Origin: Clostridium manihotivorum
GTDB taxonomy: Bacteria > Bacillota > Clostridia > Clostridiales > Clostridiaceae
Reading direction: 5' to 3'
NCBI RefSeq assembly: GCF_004015185.1
Contig: NZ_CP025746.1
Span: 2,187,776 to 2,251,775, forward strand
Length of the DNA: 64,000 nt
Position 1 is the first letter of the stretch; the number at the start of each line of letters is the position of its first letter. A model generated the notes under the pieces. The model was not told the DNA's origin. It did no database searches and saw only the letters and a list, made by a program, of their open reading frames with translations. A program made the position numbers and the translations under genes. Of this stretch, positions 57,816 through 64,000 are shown piece by piece.

Positions 57816-58346
57816 CTATTTCTCTTCAATAAGTATATTAATAATGTTGTTATAGATTAACGAAGGATTTTCCTTCCATTTACTACATAGGGCAATAGCT
57901 TGCTTCTTAGAGGCTACACTTATCTTTAAATCCATAAGCAAGCTATCATCCTCAACTGCTCTAAGGTTAACTATAAAGGTATTGTTTTGATCTGGAGTAT
58001 AGTCTGCTGAGATAGTAAGTTCTCTTTTTATCTTTTCTATGCTTGATTTTAAATAATCATCTATTAAGCTTAGTCTTTGTGGAGATATCCTATCTTTAAA
58101 TAAAGTTAATACTTTATTTCCTGTATCTGTAATGTATAAAAGTTTCTTATCATTGCTAGCTTCGTATTTTATAAAACCAGAAGAAATAAGTTCTGTTATA
58201 TACTGCTGAAGGAAAAAGTAATTAATAAAGCTGTTTTCCAAAACAATTTCAGTTAATTGTGCATTAGATATTGGATACTTAATAGATTTAATTATATATA
58301 AAAGCAGAAGCTTGTTTTCAGCAAGTTCTAATGTGTTGTCATTCAT
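57816..58346 (-). CDS. DUF4364 family protein, winged-helix type
   Basis: The 176-residue protein matches DUF4364, conserved in Clostridia, with an N-terminal winged-helix-like region (LLYIIKSIKYPISNAQLTEI, YITELISSGFIKY) suggestive of a transcriptional regulator and a C-terminal region with NTFIVNLRAVEDD. No target is known. It is divergent from the pdaB-like gene, which it may control. GGGAGGATAATC precedes the ATG. Confidence 0.85.
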   Translation of the reverse strand: MNDNTLELAENKLLLLYIIKSIKYPISNAQLTEIVLENSFINYFFLQQYITELISSGFIKYEASNDKKLLYITDTGNKVLTLFKDRISPQRLSLIDDYLKSSIEKIKRELTISADYTPDQNNTFIVNLRAVEDDSLLMDLKISVASKKQAIALCSKWKENPSLIYNNIINILIEEK

Positions 58347-58482
58347 ACGATTATCCTCCCAATCACCAGTATGTCTATATTATAGCATAAAACTTATTAA
58401 TTTCTCTATGAAAATTTTATTGTCATTATTTAGTAGGTAAGTGAATATTATTCTAAAGAGACTTCATTATGGAGGAATACAT

Positions 58483-59229
58483 TTGAGAAAGTATAAAACA
58501 ATCTTAATATTAATTTTAGTATTAGTTGTTGTTACTGTAGCAGCATCTACTGCAGTAAATGCATGGATGATAAAAAAATCCTTACCTATATATTCTGTAG
58601 ACACCAAGGAGAAAAAGATTTCTATAACCTTTGATGTGAATTGGACTGATGATGATAAGCTTTTAAGTATATTAGACATAATGAAGGAATATAATGTAAA
58701 AGGTACGTTTTTTATCATGGGAGGCTGGGTAAATTCAAATGAAGAAAACGTTGAGGAGTTGAAAAAAATAAAGGAGGGAGGAAACGAAATAGCAAATCAC
58801 AGTTATATACATCCTAATTTTGCAAACATATCTACAGATAGAATGGTATCTGAAATAAAGAAAACTGAGGATATAATTTACAATAATACAGGTTATAAGA
58901 CAAAGCTTTTTAGATGTCCAAGCGGTTCTTATAATGATACTGTTATAAATACAGTTAAAAATATGGGATATTATTGTATACAGTGGGATGTGGATAGTGT
59001 AGACTGGAAGAATCAGGGGGCAGATCAAGAATATGAAAGAGTAATGAAAAATGTAAAGCCAGGTTCTATTTTGCTTTTTCATAATAATGGCAAATATACT
59101 CCTGAAAATCTAAAAAGAATTTTCAAGAATTTGAAGGCTCAAGGCTATGAATTTGTACCTGTTGGTGACCTTATCTATAAGAATAATTTCACCATTGACA
59201 GCGATGGTAAACAACATATGGTTAACTAG
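58483..59229 (+). CDS. pdaB: PdaB-like polysaccharide deacetylase
   Basis: A 248-residue membrane-anchored NodB-fold enzyme: one N-terminal helix (7-28) and a deacetylase domain. Asp51 is in TFDVNW, which replaces TFDDG and is the variant seen in PdaB spore-cortex enzymes. His106 and His110 in NHSYIHP and RCPSGSYN complete the site. PdaB acts on the spore cell wall in Bacillus. The start is the TTG at 58483, after TGGAGGAA. An upstream GTG frame is not used. It is divergent from the DUF4364 gene. Confidence 0.85.
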   Translation: MRKYKTILILILVLVVVTVAASTAVNAWMIKKSLPIYSVDTKEKKISITFDVNWTDDDKLLSILDIMKEYNVKGTFFIMGGWVNSNEENVEELKKIKEGGNEIANHSYIHPNFANISTDRMVSEIKKTEDIIYNNTGYKTKLFRCPSGSYNDTVINTVKNMGYYCIQWDVDSVDWKNQGADQEYERVMKNVKPGSILLFHNNGKYTPENLKRIFKNLKAQGYEFVPVGDLIYKNNFTIDSDGKQHMVN

Positions 59230-59348
59230 AAAAAAAACATATTGTAAAAAAGGCATGAAATGTATTATAATGGAAATAAGTTATTTTCTAATTTATACTT
59301 TATTACAAAAAATAAAAATTTTAAAAAACAAGGGAGAGAGGGGTTTAA

Positions 59349-60005
59349 ATGGATAATTTAATGTTAAATAATAAAATTTACCTTGAAGGAACTGTTGCTT
59401 CAGAATTAGACTTTAGCCATGAAATGTATGGGGAGAAATTTCTTACTTTTTCTTTGGAGGTAATGAGATTAAGTGATTCTAAAGATATGTTAAATATAAC
59501 TATATCTGAAAGATTGCTTACTAACTTTGATTTAAGTATAGGTACTGATATAATTGTTGAAGGACAATTAAGGTCTTATAATAAATTTGTAGATGGAGCT
59601 AATAAGCTTATATTGACAGTCTTTGCTCGTGATATTAGACCATGTGAGGAGAGAAGTAAAAACCCAAACGAAATTTTTTTAGACGGGTATATATGTAAGG
59701 AGCCAGTATATAGGACAACTCCTTTTGGTAGGGAGATTGCTGACGTACTGCTTGCTGTAAATAGAGCATATAATAAGTCCGACTATATACCCACAATAGC
59801 ATGGGGTAGAAACTCAAGATTTTGTCAAACCTTAAGTGTTGGTGACAATATCAGAATATGGGGAAGACTTCAAAGTAGAGAATACCAAAAGAAAGTTTCA
59901 GAAGAAGAAGTGATTAAGAAAGTAGCTTACGAAGTTTCAATATCTAAGATGGAAAGAGTTAATGGGGAAAATGAGTTAGTTGATGATCAAATAGGCGCAG
60001 TTTAA
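59349..60005 (+). CDS. SSB-family protein with two OB folds
   Basis: The 218-residue protein has two OB-fold halves. The second (about 105-205) has the SSB-like PTIAWGRNSRFCQTL and GRLQSREYQKK. The first (1-100) is similar in order (LTFSLEVMRLSD, IVEGQLRSYNKF) but diverged. There is no acidic DDIPF-type tail, so it is unlikely to be the main replicative SSB and is probably an accessory single-strand-binding protein. GAGAGAGGGG precedes the ATG. Confidence 0.83.
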   Translation: MDNLMLNNKIYLEGTVASELDFSHEMYGEKFLTFSLEVMRLSDSKDMLNITISERLLTNFDLSIGTDIIVEGQLRSYNKFVDGANKLILTVFARDIRPCEERSKNPNEIFLDGYICKEPVYRTTPFGREIADVLLAVNRAYNKSDYIPTIAWGRNSRFCQTLSVGDNIRIWGRLQSREYQKKVSEEEVIKKVAYEVSISKMERVNGENELVDDQIGAV

Positions 60006-60025
60006 AACCTATTTCATAACATATT

Positions 60026-60050
60026 AAAAGGGCGAGTATTCGCCCTTTTT
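60026..60050 (+). terminator. Intrinsic terminator after the SSB gene
   Basis: AAAAGGGCGA-gtat-TCGCCCTTTTTT is a strong stem with a U-tract. Confidence 0.92.
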
Positions 60051-60076
60051 TACTGTTAATAAAAGTATAAATTTGT

Positions 60077-60787
60077 TTATTTTCTTAAGTCGTCTAGTAA
60101 TTGAGTCTTGTCTTTAGTCTTATCATCTACTATTTTTATTATTTTAGCAGGAGTACCAGCAACTACAACTCCAGGAGGTACATCATCTACAACCACTGAA
60201 CCGGCTGCAACTACTGATCCTTTTCCTACCTTAACTCCTTCAAGAATAACAGAATTTGCTCCTATAAGTACATCATCTTCTATGATACATGGTGTTTTGC
60301 TTGGCGGTTCTAAAACTCCAGCAACAACTGCACCTGCTCCAAGGTGAACTCTTTTTCCAAGCTTACCTCTAGCACCAACTACAGCATTCATATCAACCAT
60401 AGTAGCTTCACCGATTTCAGCACCTATATTTATTACAGCACCCATCATGATTACTGCATTTTTCTCTATTGTAACCTTATCTCTAATTATAGCACCTGGT
60501 TCTATTCTAGCATCTATATCAAGTAGGTTTAACATAGGAATTGCAGAGTTTCTTCTATCATTTTCAACTCTAAAGTGCTTTACTTTATGTTTATTATCAA
60601 GAATTACCTTTGTTATGTCATCACTTTCTCCGAAAAGTACGTAGAAGTTGTCAGAGCCATACCATTCGATGTTATTCATTTCGCTATCTTTTAAATCTCC
60701 ATTTACATATACTTTTACTGGAGTAGATTTCTTTGATTCTTTTATAAATCTAGCTATTTCATATGGATCAGTAAAATTATAACTCAT
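60077..60787 (-). CDS. dapH: DapH, tetrahydrodipicolinate N-acetyltransferase
   Basis: DapH acetylates tetrahydrodipicolinate in the acetylase branch of lysine/diaminopimelate synthesis. The 236-residue protein has an N-terminal domain ([19 protein letters not shown]) and a left-handed beta-helix with hexapeptide repeats ([31 protein letters not shown]). The start is the ATG at 60787, with AAAGGATGAT upstream; the frame runs open 14 codons further. It is a single gene; dapB and an aminotransferase of the same route are nearby. Confidence 0.93.
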   Translation of the reverse strand: MSYNFTDPYEIARFIKESKKSTPVKVYVNGDLKDSEMNNIEWYGSDNFYVLFGESDDITKVILDNKHKVKHFRVENDRRNSAIPMLNLLDIDARIEPGAIIRDKVTIEKNAVIMMGAVINIGAEIGEATMVDMNAVVGARGKLGKRVHLGAGAVVAGVLEPPSKTPCIIEDDVLIGANSVILEGVKVGKGSVVAAGSVVVDDVPPGVVVAGTPAKIIKIVDDKTKDKTQLLDDLRK

Positions 60788-61286
60788 TGTATCATCCTTT
60801 CCTCTATTGCTTAGATATGTATTACGCAATAAGATTATTATAATAAAACTTACTCAATTATGAAAGGGGTTAGAGGTAGAAATTCAATTTTTATAAAATA
60901 TTATGGCGAAAGTTCAACATGTAAAGTAAAATATAACTTATAGGATTTTAATTTTTAAATCTATTTTATTAGTTTAAATTATAGAAAATATTATTGTGTA
61001 ATGTCTTTAAATAGCCATTTATAGGCATATTATACCTGATGATATTGAGCATATAAGCAATTAAACAATATATGTTTTAAAAAGTTATGTGGATTATGAG
61101 TGCAGTTTAAAAGCAACTAAAGTACAATGATTTTAACATTAAAAAGTATTGCTGGCTTTAAATTTGTGTATTAATATGCAATTTTTGCGCAAATATATGC
61201 AAAAAGGTTGATCTGTAAATGCTTCAGTTAGAATATATTAAGTAGTTACAGATATATCGTATTAGAACAAACGGGAGTGATGATTA
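60788..61286. other. AT-rich divergent region between dapH and cobO
   Basis: About 500 bases without a gene. Repeated ATGCAA words near 61180-61205 are the only local pattern, and no lysine or cobalamin riboswitch core was recognised on either strand. Confidence 0.5.
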
Positions 61287-61826
61287 GTGGCAAAGTTAGA
61301 AAAAGGATATGTTCAAATATATACTGGAAATGGTAAGGGGAAAACTACTGCAGCCTTAGGTTTGGCCTTTAGAGCTGTCGGTGATGGAATGAAGGTAGTT
61401 ATGGTTCAGTTCTTAAAAAGTAATAAAACTGGAGAGCTAAATTCAGCTCAATTTCATTCTCCTAATTTTCAAATACATAGATTTGAGAAGAGAAGAGGCT
61501 TTGTTTGGACTTTAAATGAAACAGAGAAGCTTGAGTTAAAGGGAGAGATACAAGAGGCATTTTCCTTTGCCAAAGCTGTGGTTAGAGAAAGAAAGTGCGA
61601 TATATTAATATTAGATGAAATAATGGCGGCAATGTATAACAACTTCTTGGAGATTTCAGAGGTCTTAGAGCTTATAAATAATAAGCCTGAGGATATGGAA
61701 ATCATTCTTACTGGAAGAAACGCTCCCAAAGAGTTGATTGAAAGAGCAGATTTGGTTACAGAAATGAAGGATATAAAGCATTATTATGAAAAAGGTGTAG
61801 TTGCTAGAGAGGGGATAGAGTATTAA
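61287..61826 (+). CDS. cobO: CobO/BtuR-type corrinoid adenosyltransferase
   Basis: This 179-residue P-loop protein adenosylates cob(I)yrinic acid diamide or cobalamin. GNGKGKTT at 14-21 is the characteristic P-loop, MVQFLKSN and ILDEIMAA follow, and the ending LVTEMKDIKHYYEKGVVAREGIE is typical. The start is a GTG at 61287, after GGGAGTGATG. It overlaps functionally with nothing else in the window, and the aminotransferase gene starts one base after its stop. Confidence 0.92.
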   Translation: MAKLEKGYVQIYTGNGKGKTTAALGLAFRAVGDGMKVVMVQFLKSNKTGELNSAQFHSPNFQIHRFEKRRGFVWTLNETEKLELKGEIQEAFSFAKAVVRERKCDILILDEIMAAMYNNFLEISEVLELINNKPEDMEIILTGRNAPKELIERADLVTEMKDIKHYYEKGVVAREGIEY

Positions 61827-61827
61827 G

Positions 61828-62961
61828 ATGAACAGTAATGTAAATAGGATTGAGCTTTCAGGAATAAGAAAATTTTCTAACAAGGTGGCAAAGGTGCCAG
61901 GAGCAATATCTCTTACACTGGGACAGCCTGACTTCCCTGTTCCTAAAAGAGTGAAGGAAGCTATGATAGAGGCTTTGGAGCAAGGTAAGACAGTATATAC
62001 ATCAAATGCAGGGCTAGTAGAATTAAGGGAAGAGATAAGTAAATATCTAGAAAGCTTTGGAATAAGTTATGATAAAGAGGAAATTTGCATAACTGTAGGA
62101 GGAAGTGAAGCTCTTTTTACAGTATTCACCACTCTTATAGATAGAGGTGAGAAAGTACTTATACCTACTCCAGCTTACCCTGCTTACGAAAACGGTGTTA
62201 AGCTTGTTGGTGGCGAGGTAGTTAATTATAAACTAAATGAAGACTTTTCTCTTAATATTAGTTATTTAGAAGAAGCTATATTGAAAAGTGGTGCTAAGTA
62301 CCTTTTATTATCTTTTCCAACTAATCCAACAGGTGCAATATTAGAGAAGACACAGTTAAATGCTCTGAAGGATCTTATACTAAGATATGATCTTATGGTG
62401 ATAACTGATGAGATTTACAGTGCGTTATGTTATGATGAATACCATTCAATTGCTCAGCTTCAAGAATTGAAGGATAGGGTAATATTTATAGGTGGCTTTT
62501 CAAAGATATTTTCAATGACTGGACTTAGATTAGGGTACTTCTGCGTTAATAAGAAGCTTATGGATGATTTTATGAAGGTTCATCAATACAATGTTTCTTG
62601 TGCCACTTCTATATCCCAATATGGAGCTTATGTTGGACTTAGAGAATGTCTTAGAGACGTTGAGTACATGAAATCAGAATTTCTTAGAAGAAGAGATTAT
62701 GTATATGGTAGACTTAAAGCTATGAACTTTGAAGTAAATCTTCCTAAGGGTGCGTTTTATATATTTCCATCAATAAAGAAGTTTAATATGACTTCAGAAG
62801 AGTTTTGTGAACTTCTTTTGGAAAAGAAGAAGGTTGCATGTGTACCAGGTAGCGCTTTTGGAGCTGGAGGAGAAGGCTTTATGAGGATTTCCTACTGCTA
62901 CAGCGATAAGGAATTAGAAAGGGCTTTGGACCTGATAGAGGAGTTTATAAAGGAAATCTAG
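61828..62961 (+). CDS. Class I PLP aminotransferase, possible PatA
   Basis: The 377-residue fold-type I aminotransferase has Lys226 in GGFSKIFSMTGLRLGY as the Schiff-base residue, FPTNPTGAIL and DEIYSALCY. dapH and dapB nearby suggest N-acetyl-LL-diaminopimelate aminotransferase (PatA type), the middle step of the acetylase route, but a general aromatic or aspartate role is equally possible. It begins one base after the cobO stop, so is coupled to it. Confidence 0.82.
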   Translation: MNSNVNRIELSGIRKFSNKVAKVPGAISLTLGQPDFPVPKRVKEAMIEALEQGKTVYTSNAGLVELREEISKYLESFGISYDKEEICITVGGSEALFTVFTTLIDRGEKVLIPTPAYPAYENGVKLVGGEVVNYKLNEDFSLNISYLEEAILKSGAKYLLLSFPTNPTGAILEKTQLNALKDLILRYDLMVITDEIYSALCYDEYHSIAQLQELKDRVIFIGGFSKIFSMTGLRLGYFCVNKKLMDDFMKVHQYNVSCATSISQYGAYVGLRECLRDVEYMKSEFLRRRDYVYGRLKAMNFEVNLPKGAFYIFPSIKKFNMTSEEFCELLLEKKKVACVPGSAFGAGGEGFMRISYCYSDKELERALDLIEEFIKEI

Positions 62962-62973
62962 TACATGCTACAT

Positions 62974-63037
62974 CTATAAAAAATCTTATTAAAATTGAGA
63001 GTAAACAGTTGAGCTATTTATATAGATAAGATTTGTT
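62974..63037 (+). terminator. Possible terminator after the aminotransferase
   Basis: AAATCTTAT and ATAAGATTT enclose a loop of more than 30 bases and run into TGTTTTTTT. The long loop lowers confidence. Confidence 0.5.
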
Positions 63038-63100
63038 TTTTTACTGATCAACTTAGATAGCTGCTTTAAAGCCTTAATCTTGATAGGTTTGGATATCTAT

Positions 63101-63198
63101 AGGTATCCTTTACGAAAACTTAATTTATGTATGTTCGATAATACCGGCTTCTGGGGATTATCGGGCATGTATAAATTAATAATTTGAGTTGGATACCT
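63101..63198. repeat. Nested palindrome upstream of the dapB terminator
   Basis: Outer arms AGGTATCC (63101-63108) and GGATACCT (63191-63198), then AATTTATGTATG with CATGTATAAATT, and CGATAAT with ATTATCG inside. The three-level palindrome is 98 bp, the same size as the repeat family, with different sequence. Confidence 0.65.
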
Positions 63199-63232
63199 AT
63201 ATATAACAAAAAAATATGCTTTCTTGGACAAG

Positions 63233-63275
63233 AAAAAAGGCTGAAATGAAGGTAATAATTCAATTCAGCCTTTTT
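63233..63275 (-). terminator. Terminator of dapB
   Basis: AAAAAAGGCTGAA and TTCAGCCTTTTT form a stem with T-tracts on both strands. It terminates the minus-strand dapB transcript. Confidence 0.9.
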
Positions 63276-63285
63276 ATAAATTTAT

Positions 63286-64000
63286 TTAAAAAGAAAGATT
63301 TAAAACGTCTTCCATGTCATAAAGTCCTGGATTTGATATTGTGCCCATATAAGCACTTGCCTTTAGTGCTCCCACAGCAAAAACCTCTCTAGAAATAGCT
63401 TTATGAGTTATTTCTATAACTTCACCGTCACCGGCAAATATTACATCATGGTCTCCCACTATGCTTCCGCCACGTATAGCATGTATGCCTATTTCCTTAT
63501 GCTCTCTCTTAGCTATGCCTTCTCTTCCGTATACAAAATGAGTTTCTTCTTCAATAGAATCTTTTATTGTATTTGCAAGCATAACTGCTGTTCCAGAAGG
63601 TGCATCTACCTTCTGATTGTGGTGCTTTTCTATTACTTCAATATCAAAGTTCTCATAAAGAACCGGTGAGATCTTTCTAAGAAGCATGTTAACTAGATTT
63701 ACCCCAACACTCATATTTGCTGATCTGAATATTGGAAGGGACTTAGATTTTTCCTCTATTAAAGCTAAATCTTCCTTAGTATATCCAGTGGAGCATAGAA
63801 CCATTGGTTTGTTATTCTTTTCTGAGAAAGCAATTATAGAACTCAATGAATCAGGTCTTGAGAAATCAAGTAATACATCGTAAGCTACATTGCATTCATC
63901 TAAGTCGCTAAATATTGGATAGCTTCTTTCACCCTTTGGGAATTTATCGATTCCAGCTACTATTTGAAGATTTTCTTCTTTTTCTACAAGATTAGATATT
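63286..64000 (-). CDS. dapB: DapB, dihydrodipicolinate reductase, C-terminal part
   Basis: DapB reduces dihydrodipicolinate to tetrahydrodipicolinate. The frame is open to the window edge. The visible 237 codons contain [34 protein letters not shown] (the substrate and catalytic histidine-lysine site) and the C-terminal FVYGREG and [18 protein letters not shown]. The N-terminal nucleotide-binding start is beyond 64000. It supplies the substrate for DapH, which is 3 kb away. Confidence 0.93.
   Translation of the reverse strand, partial: ISNLVEKEENLQIVAGIDKFPKGERSYPIFSDLDECNVAYDVLLDFSRPDSLSSIIAFSEKNNKPMVLCSTGYTKEDLALIEEKSKSLPIFRSANMSVGVNLVNMLLRKISPVLYENFDIEVIEKHHNQKVDAPSGTAVMLANTIKDSIEEETHFVYGREGIAKREHKEIGIHAIRGGSIVGDHDVIFAGDGEVIEITHKAISREVFAVGALKASAYMGTISNPGLYDMEDVLNLSF

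Noticed and set aside
59147..59356. 69-codon frame overlapping the end of the pdaB-like gene
   Set aside because: It is out of frame with pdaB, has no ribosome site and resembles no protein.
60830..61286. Lysine or cobalamin riboswitch between dapH and cobO
   Set aside because: I found no conserved core of either riboswitch on either strand.

Overview
The window is low-GC, AT-rich chromosomal DNA from a Gram-positive anaerobe, most probably a Clostridium or close relative. The evidence is the gene order ruvA-ruvB-queA-tgt-yajC-scfA-scfB-secD-secF followed by apt-rel-dtd-hemZ-hisS-aspS, the six-cysteine (SCIFF) peptide with its radical SAM maturase, a T-box in front of valS, a PdaB-type deacetylase typical of endospore formers, a giant 2-hydroxyacyl-CoA dehydratase activator fusion, strong AGGAGG ribosome binding sites and frequent TTG starts. 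Most of the window is core genome. I see no rRNA, tRNA, prophage or CRISPR array.

Layout. 1-2458 (minus): start of a suf Fe-S assembly operon (sufC-sufB-sufD). 2667-12190 (plus): a BofC-like membrane protein, then Holliday junction helicase (ruvAB), queuosine tRNA modification (queA, tgt), protein export (yajC, secDF) and the SCIFF peptide system inserted between yajC and secDF. 12339-21728: a degenerate RecJ-like protein where recJ usually sits, then apt, rel, dtd, a glyoxalase-like hydrolase, hemZ, hisS and aspS. 22026-24543: a CsoR-family regulator, a Uma2 nuclease-like gene and a frameshifted IS4-type element. 24566-35985: a split threonine/serine exporter, glyA, a dipeptidase, an SDR, a Nudix hydrolase, a two-component system, an M16 peptidase, recX and a transglutaminase-like protein. 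36152-45554: a TPR protein, the 1424-residue activator fusion, T-box-valS and folC. 45942-55885: lipoteichoic acid synthase, an uncharacterised radical SAM/DNA-metabolism pair, and a glycolipid locus (two glycosyltransferases and a flippase-like protein) interrupted by an intact IS4-type element. 56222-64000: a C39-like protein, a TSCPD protein, a DUF4364 regulator, a pdaB-like deacetylase, a two-OB-fold SSB, dapH, cobO, an aminotransferase and dapB.

Themes. The ltaS gene and the LafA/LafB/LafC-like genes could together make lipoteichoic acid and its glycolipid anchor. dapH, the aminotransferase and dapB fit the acetylase route to diaminopimelate. The window also contains a family of roughly 95-bp nested palindromes in intergenic regions (3266, 30097, 45565, a deleted copy at 55905, and similar structures at 27500 and 63101), ribosome-site-sequestering hairpins, and an insertion sequence sitting exactly in the loop of a bidirectional terminator with a reconstructable empty site. 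No completely new multi-gene system was recognised. The best leads are the palindrome family, the degenerate RecJ-like protein, the SCIFF hairpin, the TIGR03915/TIGR03916-like pair and the long unexplained leader between the T-box and valS.
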